From an uncultured Actinomycetes bacterium (GTDB lineage Bacteria > Actinomycetota > Acidimicrobiia > Acidimicrobiales > RAAP-2), in contig CAIOSJ010000023.1 in the NCBI GenBank assembly GCA_903860915.1, forward strand, positions 62,001 to 126,000: DNA of 64,000 bases. The letters run 5' to 3'. Positions 53,334 through 61,791 of the stretch are shown here, one piece after another. How positions within the stretch are numbered: the stretch's first letter is position 1; every line of letters starts with the position of its first letter. A program made the position numbers and the translations under genes. The notes beneath the pieces are model-generated. The model made no database searches, was not told where the DNA came from, and saw only the letters and a program-made list of their open reading frames with translations.

Positions 53334-53636
53334 GTGAACGAAACGGCACCTTCCGAACCCGACATCGTTGATCGTGCCTTTAGCGGTTTCGACCGTGTGA
53401 TCAATGAAGTTCACGACCGCGTCATTCGCCCCATCACCCTTGTGGCCCGCACGCTGGCCTTCTCGGCGGTGATCGCCGTTCTCGCCATCACCGCGACGGC
53501 GGTGCTTCTCATACTGGTCATTCGACTCCTTGACGTGTACCTCTTTTCACATCACGAATGGCTAACTGACCTTGTGTTGGGTGCCATTTTCTTTAGTAGC
53601 GGCCTGCTCCTGTGGCGCCGCCGAACCCGAAAGTAA
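53334..53636 (+). CDS. Small two-helix membrane protein
   Basis: The 100-residue product has an acidic N terminus, an amphipathic part (DRVINEVHDRVIRPIT) and two membrane helices (about 40-67 and 77-93), ending in the basic RRRTRK, so both ends should face the cytoplasm. I do not recognise a family. It starts at GTG and ends 3 nt before trxB, suggesting co-transcription. Confidence 0.75.
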   Translation: MNETAPSEPDIVDRAFSGFDRVINEVHDRVIRPITLVARTLAFSAVIAVLAITATAVLLILVIRLLDVYLFSHHEWLTDLVLGAIFFSSGLLLWRRRTRK

Positions 53637-53639
53637 GTC

Positions 53640-54593
53640 ATGTCTCGACACACCCACGTCCTCATTATCGGCTCTGGCCCCGCCGGTCTCACCGCCGCCA
53701 TCTACGCCGGACGCGCCCAGCTAGCCCCCATCGTGATCGAGGGAGAGCCCTCCTCCACCACTGATCAGCCCGGTGGTCAGCTGATGGTCACGACCGAGGT
53801 CGAGAACTTCCCCGGCTTTCCCGACGGCATCATGGGTCCCGAGCTCATGGCCAATATGCGCGCCCAGGCCCTGCGTTTCGGTTCGCAGATGATCCTTTCA
53901 CGTGTCCAGCGTCTCGACCTCACCCAGCGCCCCTTCCGCGCGTGGCTCACTGACGACGTAGAACCCAGCATCACCGCCGACACCGTCATCGTGGCGACGG
54001 GTGCCAAGTCCCTCATGCTCGGCGTGCCAGGGGAGGATCGCCTCCTCAGCCACGGTCTTTCGACCTGCGCCACCTGCGACGGCTTCTTTTTCCGAGGTCA
54101 CGACATTGCCGTCGTCGGTGGTGGAGATTCCGCGCTCGAAGAGGCGATTTTTCTCACTCGCTTCGCTTCTAGCGTCACCCTCGTTCACCGACGCGACAGC
54201 TTGCGCGCCTCCAAGATCATGCAGGACCGGGCGCTCGCCAACGAAAAAATTAAGTTCGCTTGGAATTCTCAGGTCACCGAAGTGCTGGGCGAAGAGAAGG
54301 TCTCGGGACTGGCGCTACGCGACACCGTCACCGGTGAATCACGCATTCTCGACGTCACTGGTGTGTTTGTGGCCATTGGGCACGTTCCCAATACCTCACT
54401 GTTGACGGGTCAGTTAGATCTACAAGACAACGGTTACGCCATCACCGGCCCGGGTTCTCACACCAACATCGAAGGGGTCTTCGCCGCCGGTGACGTACAA
54501 GATCACGAATACCGACAGGCCATTACCTCAGCAGCCTCCGGCTGCGTCGCGGCCATCGACGCCGAGCGGTGGCTAGAGACCCAGGGTCACTAA
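53640..54593 (+). CDS. trxB: Thioredoxin-disulfide reductase
   Basis: The 317-residue flavoenzyme reduces thioredoxin with NADPH. The FAD motif GSGPAGLTAAIYAGRA (11-26), the redox pair Cys143-Ala-Thr-Cys146 followed by DGFFF, the NADPH motif VVGGGDSALEEAIFL and the C-terminal FAAGDVQDHEYRQAITSAASGC are intact. trxA follows after 50 nt. The pair supplies the nearby peroxiredoxin and ribonucleotide reduction with electrons. Confidence 0.97.
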   Translation: MSRHTHVLIIGSGPAGLTAAIYAGRAQLAPIVIEGEPSSTTDQPGGQLMVTTEVENFPGFPDGIMGPELMANMRAQALRFGSQMILSRVQRLDLTQRPFRAWLTDDVEPSITADTVIVATGAKSLMLGVPGEDRLLSHGLSTCATCDGFFFRGHDIAVVGGGDSALEEAIFLTRFASSVTLVHRRDSLRASKIMQDRALANEKIKFAWNSQVTEVLGEEKVSGLALRDTVTGESRILDVTGVFVAIGHVPNTSLLTGQLDLQDNGYAITGPGSHTNIEGVFAAGDVQDHEYRQAITSAASGCVAAIDAERWLETQGH

Positions 54594-54643
54594 CGCTTCG
54601 CCGCCCTCGTGAGTTGGTAGCGTGAGGAGTGACGGAGGTTTTC

Positions 54644-54970
54644 ATGAACAGTAAAATTAAGACCCTAACGGACGCCACTTTTCACGAGGAAGTAGGCGGA
54701 TCAGACACACCCATTCTCGTGGACTTCTGGGCCGAATGGTGCGGTCCCTGCAAGCAGATTGCCCCCATTCTCGACGAGTTCGCCGACGAGCAGGGTGACA
54801 AATTTGTCATTGGCAAGTTGGACGTTGACGTCAACGTGGCCACCGCCACGCAGTACAACGTGATGAGCATCCCCACCCTCTTGCTGTTTAAGAATGGTGA
54901 AGTAATTGCGCGTCTCATCGGAGCCAAGCCCAAGGGCGCACTGCTTCAGGAAATCGTTTCCCACCTCTAG
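54644..54970 (+). CDS. trxA: Thioredoxin
   Basis: The 108-residue protein has the active site WCGPCK (Cys33 and Cys36) after ILVDFWAE, and the cis-proline region [12 protein letters not shown] chose ATG at 54644 because GGAGG stands 6 nt before it; a GTG 15 nt upstream would add five residues. It is the substrate of TrxB and the general disulfide reductant of the cytoplasm. Confidence 0.97.
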   Translation: MNSKIKTLTDATFHEEVGGSDTPILVDFWAEWCGPCKQIAPILDEFADEQGDKFVIGKLDVDVNVATATQYNVMSIPTLLLFKNGEVIARLIGAKPKGALLQEIVSHL

Positions 54971-55058
54971 AGAGTGAGTGCGGTGGCTGAATGGGTCACC
55001 GTGTTTCAGAGGCAGTAACGAGATATTCCAGTACGGGCCTAATGAAACTGGAGCCGGT

Positions 55059-55979
55059 ATGTCCCCGAATATGACGACAGCGCAGATTACAGAACTCCAC
55101 GAGCGATTATCCCAATTGGGTCACCGCCCGGTGGGCGACGACCCCGGTCACCTCGGGCCCGCGACTCGCGTAGCAATCGAAGCGTTTCAGCGTGAACGCG
55201 GACTACTCGTCACGGGCGAACTCGATGATGACACCTGGCAGCGTTTGGTGGAAGCCGGTTGGTCTTTGGGTTCGCGCCTGCTCTTTCTTACCTCGCCCTA
55301 CCAACGGGGTGACGACGTCGCTGACCTCCAAGAGTCCCTCGCCCTCCTGGGTTTCAACCCGGGTCGAATCGACGGTATTTTCGGTCCCATGACCGAGGAA
55401 TCACTTCGTGAATTCCAGAAAAATACGGCCCTGGTTGTTGACGGAACACTCACTCTCGCCACCCTTTTAGAACTCGATCGACTGGGTCGGCAACGTGGTG
55501 AACGTCGCCCGGTCACCGAGGCCCGCGACACGGCGGGAATATCTCTACCCAGCGACAAAGCCGTCGTTGTCGTTGTCGGGACGAGTCCGCTAAGTGCGCT
55601 CTTGGCTCACGAACTTTCGCCCCAGCTGGACGTTCGTCGACTAACCAGCGACGAGGGCGCCGCCGCGATGGCCAATGAATGTACAGCGTCCGTACTCATC
55701 AACATCCGCGAGTCCGCAGAGCCCACGCTAGAAGTCCACTACTTCGAGTCCTACCGCTCACATTCCGTCGTCGGTAAGCAATTAGCCCTCGACTTCATTT
55801 CTGCGCTGCCCAATTTGGCGCCCGGGCGCAAAGTGACCGTACAGGGAATGTCGCTACCAATTCTTCGCGAGACCTTGATGACCGCCGTTGATTTACACGT
55901 CGGATCCCTGACCAGTGCCGAGCTGCTCGATATCGCCCGAGGTGCCGCTCTCTCGATTCAGAATTTATTTGTCTTATAA
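55059..55979 (+). CDS. CwlM-like peptidoglycan-binding pseudoamidase
   Basis: The 306-residue protein holds two peptidoglycan-binding-1 domains (about 9-66 and 83-142, the second with LGFNPGRIDGIFGPMTEESLREFQ) and a C-terminal domain with the outline of amidase_3. In that domain the zinc-binding SIHAN and VELGF positions read LINIR and VDLHV, so it cannot be an active amidase. It has no signal peptide. Mycobacterial CwlM, encoded in the same place after trxA, is a cytoplasmic regulator of MurA; a similar control role is inferred. ATG 55059 has GGAG six bases before it. Confidence 0.78.
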   Translation: MSPNMTTAQITELHERLSQLGHRPVGDDPGHLGPATRVAIEAFQRERGLLVTGELDDDTWQRLVEAGWSLGSRLLFLTSPYQRGDDVADLQESLALLGFNPGRIDGIFGPMTEESLREFQKNTALVVDGTLTLATLLELDRLGRQRGERRPVTEARDTAGISLPSDKAVVVVVGTSPLSALLAHELSPQLDVRRLTSDEGAAAMANECTASVLINIRESAEPTLEVHYFESYRSHSVVGKQLALDFISALPNLAPGRKVTVQGMSLPILRETLMTAVDLHVGSLTSAELLDIARGAALSIQNLFVL

Positions 55980-56014
55980 TTACTGAAAAGCGCGTAAAAT
56001 ACGGCTAGTTCAGA

Positions 56015-56039
56015 TTCCCTTTATAGATTATAAAGGGAA
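56015..56039. terminator. Bidirectional terminator between the cwlM-like gene and parB
   Basis: TTCCCTTTATA and TATAAAGGGAA pair perfectly over 11 bp around the loop GAT. It lies between convergent genes and can serve both, though the T-tracts are short. The remainder of the 137-nt gap includes TCATCCACA, one base off a DnaA box. Confidence 0.7.
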
Positions 56040-56116
56040 CTTAGTGTCCCTAACCCACAGGTTCATCCACAGGTTGGGGAAAACCTCTACTTGAGGGTTA
56101 GCGTTGAACTTGAGAC

Positions 56117-57037
56117 TTATCGATTCGTCGAGATGGAAGTGTAGATTCTTTCCAAATCATCCAGATCCGCAAAGTCGATCACGATTTTACCAGTTCGACC
56201 CTTAATCTCCACATGAACACGGGTATCGAGGTAATCCTCGAGCAGTGACTCCAGCTCGGTCACGCTGGCGTCAGGAACGGGGCGAAGCGTGGGTGAGGTC
56301 GTTGACGGCTTCTTCCCCTCTACACCACCATTGTCAGTCACCTTGGGGACCAAGCTCTGGCGTACCAACTCTTCGGTCGCACGAACCGAGAGATCTCCAG
56401 AAATCAACTTGGCGAGCAGCTCATCTTGGGCCGCCGGTTGCACCAGACCCAGTAGGGCGCGGGCGTGCCCAGCACTGATTGTCCCCTTCGCCAGAGCGGC
56501 TTGCGCCGGATCACCCAACTGGAGGAGGCGCAGAGTATTGGTTACCGTGGCCCGACTCTTTCCCACTCTCAGAGCCACCTGGTCGTGGGTGAGATCAAAG
56601 TCATCGATGAGCTGTTGGTAGGCGGAGGCCTCTTCCAAAGCGTGGAGGTCAACGCGGTGGAGGTTTTCCACAATGGCCTGTTCTAGGCTCAGGCGGTCAT
56701 CGGTTGATTCCTGGACCAAGACGGGAATGGTCGTCAAGCCGGCCAGAGCCGCAGCCCGCAAGCGGCGCTCCCCCGCAATGAGCTCATAATCAAAATCTTC
56801 ACTATCACTGGGTCGCACAATAAGGGGCATGAGAACGCCCATCTCTTTGATCGACTCCGCGAGTGAGGAAAGTGAGACCGCGTCAAAAACTGCGCGTGGT
56901 TGAAAACGATTGGGAGTAATCGAAGTAATCTCGATCTCCCGTAGAGGACCCGAAGAATCACTCGCGACCGGCGTGGTTTCTTCACCCTCGGGGATGAGGG
57001 CACTCAGCCCTTTACCTAATCCAGTTTTTCTAGCCAT
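56117..57037 (-). CDS. parB: Chromosome partition protein ParB
   Basis: The 306-residue protein is the CTPase clamp that loads on parS. The N-terminal MARKTGLGKGLSALIP binds ParA, the ParB/Srx domain with LIAGERRLRAAALAG and ENLHRVDLHALEEA follows (about 95-145), then the HTH with LTHDQVALRVGKSRATVTNTLRLL, and a C-terminal dimer domain. The start is ATG 57037, which overlaps the end of parA by 8 nt; the longer frame reaching to 57205 lies inside parA. The parS sites are all upstream of parA. Confidence 0.96.
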   Translation of the reverse strand: MARKTGLGKGLSALIPEGEETTPVASDSSGPLREIEITSITPNRFQPRAVFDAVSLSSLAESIKEMGVLMPLIVRPSDSEDFDYELIAGERRLRAAALAGLTTIPVLVQESTDDRLSLEQAIVENLHRVDLHALEEASAYQQLIDDFDLTHDQVALRVGKSRATVTNTLRLLQLGDPAQAALAKGTISAGHARALLGLVQPAAQDELLAKLISGDLSVRATEELVRQSLVPKVTDNGGVEGKKPSTTSPTLRPVPDASVTELESLLEDYLDTRVHVEIKGRTGKIVIDFADLDDLERIYTSISTNR

Positions 57038-57803
57038 TGCTAATCTCCTTTGCGAGTGCGACGTAGGCGATTGCGCCCTTCGACGATGGGTCAAACGACG
57101 TAATGGGTTGTCCGAATGATGGCGCTTCCGCCAATCGAACGGTGCGGGGGATGACGGTGGCGCAGAGCTCGTTCGGAAAGACCCGTGCCACTTCTTCCGA
57201 TACATCCTTGGTCAAAGTATTACGGGGGTCATGCATCGTCAGCACAACCTTAGAAATACGTAAGGTTTCGTTTAGGTTACGACGTACCAGATCTACAATG
57301 CGTTGCAGTTGGGTCAAGCCCTCCAGGGCGTAGAACTCACACTGCACCGGCACCAAAATGTCGGTGGCCGCGGCGAAGGCGTTAATGGTGATCAGGCCCA
57401 GCGACGGCGGGCAGTCGATGAAGACGTAGTCGAAGTCACCATCAACTGAAGCTAGTGCCCTCTTCAGTCGTAGCTCTCGAGATATCACGGCGGTTAATTC
57501 CTGCTCAACGGCGGCGAGGTCCAAGGTCGCCGGGGCAACAAAGAGATTCGCAAAACCAGTGGGCTCGACAACATCGACTAGGGGAGTATCGGTGAGTAAA
57601 ACGTCATACATGGAGCCATCAAACTGGCGAGCATCTACACCCACACCCGTAGTGGCATTCCCCTGGGGGTCAAGGTCGACGATCAGTACTCGATACCCTA
57701 AGTTAGCCAAGGCCGCACTGAGATTAATAGTGGTCGTGGTCTTACCAACGCCACCCTTCTGGTTCGCAACTGCGAAAATTCGCGTTACCTTTAGATCGGT
57801 CAT
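57030..57803 (-). CDS. parA: Chromosome partition ATPase ParA
   Basis: The 257-residue protein has the deviant Walker A motif KGGVGKTTTTINL near residue 16, Walker A' VLIVDLDPQGNATTG and Walker B FDYVFIDCPPSL. It drives ParB-parS complexes apart. ATG 57803 has GAGG upstream and is preferred to an ATG three codons earlier. There is no N-terminal HTH, so it is the chromosomal rather than plasmid type. Confidence 0.96.
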   Translation of the reverse strand: MTDLKVTRIFAVANQKGGVGKTTTTINLSAALANLGYRVLIVDLDPQGNATTGVGVDARQFDGSMYDVLLTDTPLVDVVEPTGFANLFVAPATLDLAAVEQELTAVISRELRLKRALASVDGDFDYVFIDCPPSLGLITINAFAAATDILVPVQCEFYALEGLTQLQRIVDLVRRNLNETLRISKVVLTMHDPRNTLTKDVSEEVARVFPNELCATVIPRTVRLAEAPSFGQPITSFDPSSKGAIAYVALAKEISNG

Positions 57804-57949
57804 TATCCTCATTCCGAGAAATCATTCAGCGCCACTCTGCGCAAGGGGATTGGGCCAATCTAACCCAGCTTTTAACCGCCCGTCAAGTATTTCTTGCAGC
57901 GGGAGCACTCGAAGACTGCCCGAAGGCTCGGGCATCACAACGCACTCGA

Positions 57950-57965
57950 TGTTCCACGTGGAACT
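57950..57965. other. parS site 1
   Basis: TGTTCCACGTGGAACT matches the ParB-binding palindrome TGTTYCACGTGRAACA except for the last base. It lies about 150 nt before parA. Confidence 0.9.
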
Positions 57966-58003
57966 TATTCCTACGGATCCCCCTTCCTTATGGTTCTTTT
58001 TGA

Positions 58004-58438
58004 ATAGTAGCTACGTCTGATAATCCCTGCGAATTCATCCTGTTGGCATACGTGATCAGATTTTGAAGGGCCGGAAGAACTTCTGAAATAGTGAGGAAGG
58101 TACGTGTCGCTTTCGATTAGGGCCTGGAAAGCCCTATCAAAATCATATTGGGAACACCACTATGGAGATAGTGGCTACGAGCGACTCGGAGAAGCCCCCG
58201 AGCGTAGGGACTACGCTAGAAGTGTGTGGTGGGTGGCTTGTTTGAGTACAGCCCCACACCGGCAATGGGCCAATAGCCCCTTTTGGATAACTGCAATTTC
58301 ACGAGTCAGTCGCGAATGCCGTGGTGCCCTTTCCTGAAATTGTCAGAGCCCAGCTCCTGTTGCAGCACTCCCCCTCCATCAAATTTTCTCACTGCTCGAT
58401 AGTGAACTGTGGGCTGAAATTTCGAGATAGTAGCCACG
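58004..58438 (+). repeat. Three dispersed copies of ATAGTRGCYACG
   Basis: The motif occurs at 58004-58015 (ATAGTAGCTACG), 58168-58179 (ATAGTGGCTACG) and 58427-58438 (ATAGTAGCCACG), all on the plus strand within 435 nt. The second also forms a hairpin with an upstream CCACTAT. Its meaning is unknown. Confidence 0.5.
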
Positions 58439-58487
58439 CTGCTTCCGGGCCCAGGAGCCGCCTTCACCTTTTATGATGTGATGAAAA

Positions 58488-58503
58488 TGTTCCACGTGAA
58501 ACA
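58488..58503. other. parS site 2
   Basis: TGTTCCACGTGAAACA fits the parS consensus fully. Confidence 0.93.
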
Positions 58504-59291
58504 CTTTGAATACTCATTCTGGCAATAGCCGAGATTTCGGCCTATCCGTAGCAGTGGGTACTGACGGGCGAATTCTTTCTCCCTGTGGCGCGTGAGCGTT
58601 TAGCTGGCTGTCGTGTTTGTAGTCCGAAATCCCCTACTACATCATCGCCTGGCCGTCCCTATAGATGCCTTGCTAAAGGTAGAGCGTGGGCTCCCACATA
58701 CCACTAGAAGCGAGCGCTCGGGTCATAGCCGTATCGTCCCAGCGATGCGAGCGCCGAAGATCGCCGTAGGTGAGATCGAAAATTTCTTCCAGATACTCCC
58801 CCTGCTGTCACAGGATGAAGGGAGACCGACAAAAGCCCTTCGACCATTGAACCTAATTTCCAACAACGAGTGTCCACTTTCGACGCACCGAGTTGCCGTC
58901 ACCGACGGGGTCCTGAGTACTGGCTCACCGTCTCGTTGATAAGGAATACCTGTCATTCTCTCCTTCCATCCCGAGCTCCTGGCTCGTGCGAGGCCTGTGG
59001 CCACGCCAGTGGGTCGCGTTTTGCGCAGACTCGGCTATGGGTCTCCGAAGCACCACGAGTCCACAAATCACCATAATGGTGAGCCACAACATTTCCGGGT
59101 TTAGCTGAAGGGTAGCCGGGGACGCACTCCAAGGGATCGGGACGCAAGGTTCATCAGACGTAGAGCGAGGCGGAACTACCTTCTCTCTACACTAGATGGA
59201 GTACATGGAGCATCCTCAGCTTCATGAATTCCCCTACGCCATCTCTCCACTACAGCTTGCGGAATTTTGCTTGGTCTCGGGGCGATAGGGA

Positions 59292-59307
59292 TGTTCCACG
59301 TGAAACA
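59292..59307. other. parS site 3
   Basis: TGTTCCACGTGAAACA, identical to site 2, about 800 nt away from it. Confidence 0.93.
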
Positions 59308-59761
59308 TCTTGTGGTGCTAGTGGTAAAAAGTGCGACCTCGGCGATGATTTCACCTCATCAGATACACAGTCCCTAAAACCGACTTCTGGGAGTCGGAGC
59401 TCCGTCATGTCGAGACTACCGCCGATCAGAATCCACCTCACTCGACAAGGACGTAGCTGCCTGACAACCGCCACCACTTGCTTGGCCCTCTGGAGAATGC
59501 CCTGACCTACCTTCCGTAGCCATTCCAGTAACGCTGGCTATCGTCCAGCGAGTCCCAGGGGGCCCAACAGATTTTGACGGATATGCGACCGGAACCGGCA
59601 GCCGAGTACGCCAGGGTCGAGATCACCAGGGGTGTCAGCATCACCACGTGACGAGAGTGAGCCCCCACTCACCGTCCTGGCTCGCCTTACCGTGGCCACG
59701 GAGCCACCGTGACCCGATGGGCCTAGGGTTTCTTGTCTCCATACGTGCACGGTCTGATGGG

Positions 59762-59767
59762 TAGCGT
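59762..59767 (+). promoter_or_regulatory. -10 element (TAGCGT) of the small membrane protein gene
   Basis: TAGCGT matches TANNNT and ends 6 nt before the ATG at 59774, supporting this start and a leaderless message. Confidence 0.4.
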
Positions 59768-59773
59768 AAGGCC

Positions 59774-60169
59774 ATGGGTACTGCTTGGGTGGAATTGGAC
59801 AAGAAGACTCGCCGGTGGCTGGCAGCATCTGCGCTGTGGGCTAGCTGCCTCCTCGTGGCCGCCGTGACCCTGCCGGTCTACGATGGCAGCTCTTCTCAAA
59901 CCTTGGTCCAGGCCAACGGTTACAAGTTGGCCGTGATAGCGGCCATTCCACTGGCAACGTCACTTCTTACTATCTGGAGCATTCTGGTGAGACTGCAGCG
60001 ATCACGATCAGGGGTCAGTAAATTCACGTGGACACTGGTTGCGTCGCTGTGCTTCTTTAGCTTCCTGGGAATCTTGACAATCGGCCCCTTCGTGGCTCCC
60101 GTCCCCATCTGTTTGTTACTAGGGCTGTCGGGGATCCGAGGAAGCGGTCAGGGCGAAGGCTTGAATTAA
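59774..60169 (+). CDS. Hypothetical membrane protein, 131 aa
   Basis: The product has a short charged N terminus and about four membrane helices (near residues 17-35, 50-70, 84-102 and 105-120). I recognise no family. It is the only likely gene in the parS region and stands on the strand opposite to rsmG and parA. The promoter-like hexamer 6 nt before the ATG and the regular hydrophobic pattern support it as a real gene. Confidence 0.6.
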   Translation: MGTAWVELDKKTRRWLAASALWASCLLVAAVTLPVYDGSSSQTLVQANGYKLAVIAAIPLATSLLTIWSILVRLQRSRSGVSKFTWTLVASLCFFSFLGILTIGPFVAPVPICLLLGLSGIRGSGQGEGLN

Positions 60170-60266
60170 CTCAGCTCGAAATCAAAGAATGGTGGGTCCA
60201 ACAGGGGGCTGGTGGTGGACGTGGTCAACACGCCCCGGGCGACGAGACTGAGATACGTGGACCATA

Positions 60267-60282
60267 TGTTCCACGTGGAACA
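60267..60282. other. parS site 4
   Basis: TGTTCCACGTGGAACA is a perfect 16-bp palindrome and full parS match, just after the end of rsmG. Confidence 0.94.
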
Positions 60283-60288
60283 TGCTCG

Positions 60289-60912
60289 TTAAAATATCGG
60301 CGTCTTGCCCGGAACCCCATTTTTACGCGGATAGATCGAGGCGGTTTCTTTAAACTTCTCAATGATTTGGTAACCCGCCCCATCCCAGCGCTGGGCAATT
60401 GCCCGGAGACCTAGGGTCCCTAAACCAGCGTCGGGCCAGCGCTGTAGGGAGTCCGCATCAGGGGGTTCCGACACCAAGAGGATGCCGCCCACCTTTAAAA
60501 AACGTACAGCGCACTCGGCGGTCATTCCCGGGGGGCCAAAGGAACGAGCAGTCACTAGTTCGAAGGTCTCGGAAAATTGGGGGAGCCGAGCCACTTCTTC
60601 GGCACGGCCCGTAAAAACCTCACCAGTGCTAGGAGCACCCTCCCAGAGGAGGACCTCGCTGAGTAGGGCAGTCCTCTTGGTCATGGCGTCGAGTAGCAGA
60701 CCTCGAACGCCCCAGTGCTCCAGAAGTACTAATCCCGGCAAGCCTCCGCCGCTCCCCAAATCCACAAAAGATTCTGGGGGCGAGTCTCTAACCGCCGACC
60801 ACGATTCGGCGAAGCCGAGGGCGTGGGTAATGTGTGGCTCATAGGCATTCGGCCCTAAAAAGCCCCGCGCCCTCGATTCCTCGAGGGCGCGGATCAACCA
60901 ATCTGAATTCAC
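60289..60912 (-). CDS. rsmG: 16S rRNA (guanine-527-N7)-methyltransferase
   Basis: The 207-residue SAM enzyme modifies G527 of 16S rRNA. FVDLGSGGGLPGLVLLEHW (about 49-67) is the SAM-binding loop, and VTARSFGPPGMTAECAVRFLKVGGILLV follows. It is the last gene of the rpmH-rnpA-yidD-yidC-jag-rsmG row, 9 nt after jag. Loss of such a gene gives low-level streptomycin resistance in other bacteria. Confidence 0.95.
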   Translation of the reverse strand: MNSDWLIRALEESRARGFLGPNAYEPHITHALGFAESWSAVRDSPPESFVDLGSGGGLPGLVLLEHWGVRGLLLDAMTKRTALLSEVLLWEGAPSTGEVFTGRAEEVARLPQFSETFELVTARSFGPPGMTAECAVRFLKVGGILLVSEPPDADSLQRWPDAGLGTLGLRAIAQRWDGAGYQIIEKFKETASIYPRKNGVPGKTPIF

Positions 60913-60921
60913 TTTACGTAC

Positions 60922-61788
60922 TTACGCTGGTGCGACCACCACGAATCGGCGAGGGTCTTCGCCTTCCGATCGGGTAGCAACAGAGGCGTTGTCGGTCAGG
61001 GCATCGTGTACGGCCTTGCGGTCCGCAGATGACATTGGCTCCAGGGCACGCTCTTCTCCGCTGTCAATCACCTCTTGGGCGATTTGGGCGGCGAAGCGTC
61101 CCAGAGCTGCCACGCGGCGCTCGCGGTACTGAGCGACGTCAACCAGAATCCGGTCGGTGCGGGCAGGGCTCTTGGACTGCACCACGGTACGAGTGACTTC
61201 TTGTACCGCCTGCAGGGTGGTCCCGCGGGGCCCGACGAGAACGCCCAGCTCGGTCGGTGGATTGGCGTTAACCGCCAACTCAACCGTCTCAGCGTCAATC
61301 TCACGAACCGTGACTTCCGCCGTGAGATTCATCGCGGCCAGAAGACCTTCGAGGAACTCCTTACCGATCTTGGCCTGCTCGGCCAAACTAATTCCTTCTG
61401 CCATGTCCTTCTCCTTTTGTGGGCGGGGTGTTCTTTCTTTGGGAGCATCGGAAGATGTTCCATTTTGACGACGGCGGTTAGGGCGCTCATCACCCTGTCC
61501 CTCCGAAGACTTGGAGGACCCCTTACGGGCATCCGAGGATCCTTCACGTCGACCTTCGCCCGAGCGTCGCTCGGACTTGCCCTGGGGGCGACTCGTACGC
61601 TTGGGACGTGGGGTGGTGGGGCGAATGCGCGCTCGTACGCGGGCTTCGCCACGTACGCGACCGAACAAGCCCGCCTTCGGCTCGTCCAAGATTTCTACTT
61701 CGGCATCCGACGAGCCGACACCGAGGTGCAGTAGTGCCCTCTGCGTAGCCTCTTCTATATTTTTTCCTGTGGTTTCTACCCAATCCAT
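60922..61788 (-). CDS. jag: RNA-binding protein Jag/KhpB
   Basis: The 288-residue protein has a Jag-N domain (about 1-50, GKNIEEATQRALLHLGVGSSDAEVEILDEPKAGLFG), a charged linker of about 75 residues rich in Arg, Lys, Ser and Gly, a KH domain with LGVLVGPRGTTLQAVQEV, and a C-terminal R3H domain with RERRVAALGRFA and EPMSSADRKAVHDAL. It binds RNA and is linked with cell division and elongation control in Gram-positive bacteria. It sits between yidC (3 nt) and rsmG. Confidence 0.95.
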   Translation of the reverse strand: MDWVETTGKNIEEATQRALLHLGVGSSDAEVEILDEPKAGLFGRVRGEARVRARIRPTTPRPKRTSRPQGKSERRSGEGRREGSSDARKGSSKSSEGQGDERPNRRRQNGTSSDAPKERTPRPQKEKDMAEGISLAEQAKIGKEFLEGLLAAMNLTAEVTVREIDAETVELAVNANPPTELGVLVGPRGTTLQAVQEVTRTVVQSKSPARTDRILVDVAQYRERRVAALGRFAAQIAQEVIDSGEERALEPMSSADRKAVHDALTDNASVATRSEGEDPRRFVVVAPA

Positions 61789-61791
61789 GAT

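Larger units (their letters stand above)
57804..59773. other. Nearly gene-free centromere-like region
   Basis: Almost 2 kb without a convincing gene. Frames of 60-110 codons exist on both strands (for instance 58104-58337 and 58613-58939), but none shows family motifs, good start signals or a consistent codon pattern. Base composition looks lower in GC than the genes around it. It contains three parS sites and three copies of an ATAGTRGCYACG motif. It may serve mainly as the ParB loading zone, with decayed genes. Confidence 0.6.

Noticed and set aside
58104..58337. 77-codon plus-strand frame in the parS region
   Set aside because: No motif, no convincing ribosome-binding site, and overlapping repeats and noncoding features; treated as noncoding.
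58613..59004. Overlapping frames of 93-108 codons on both strands in the parS region
   Set aside because: Neither product shows a family signature or hydrophobic pattern, and both strands are equally open, as expected for noncoding DNA.
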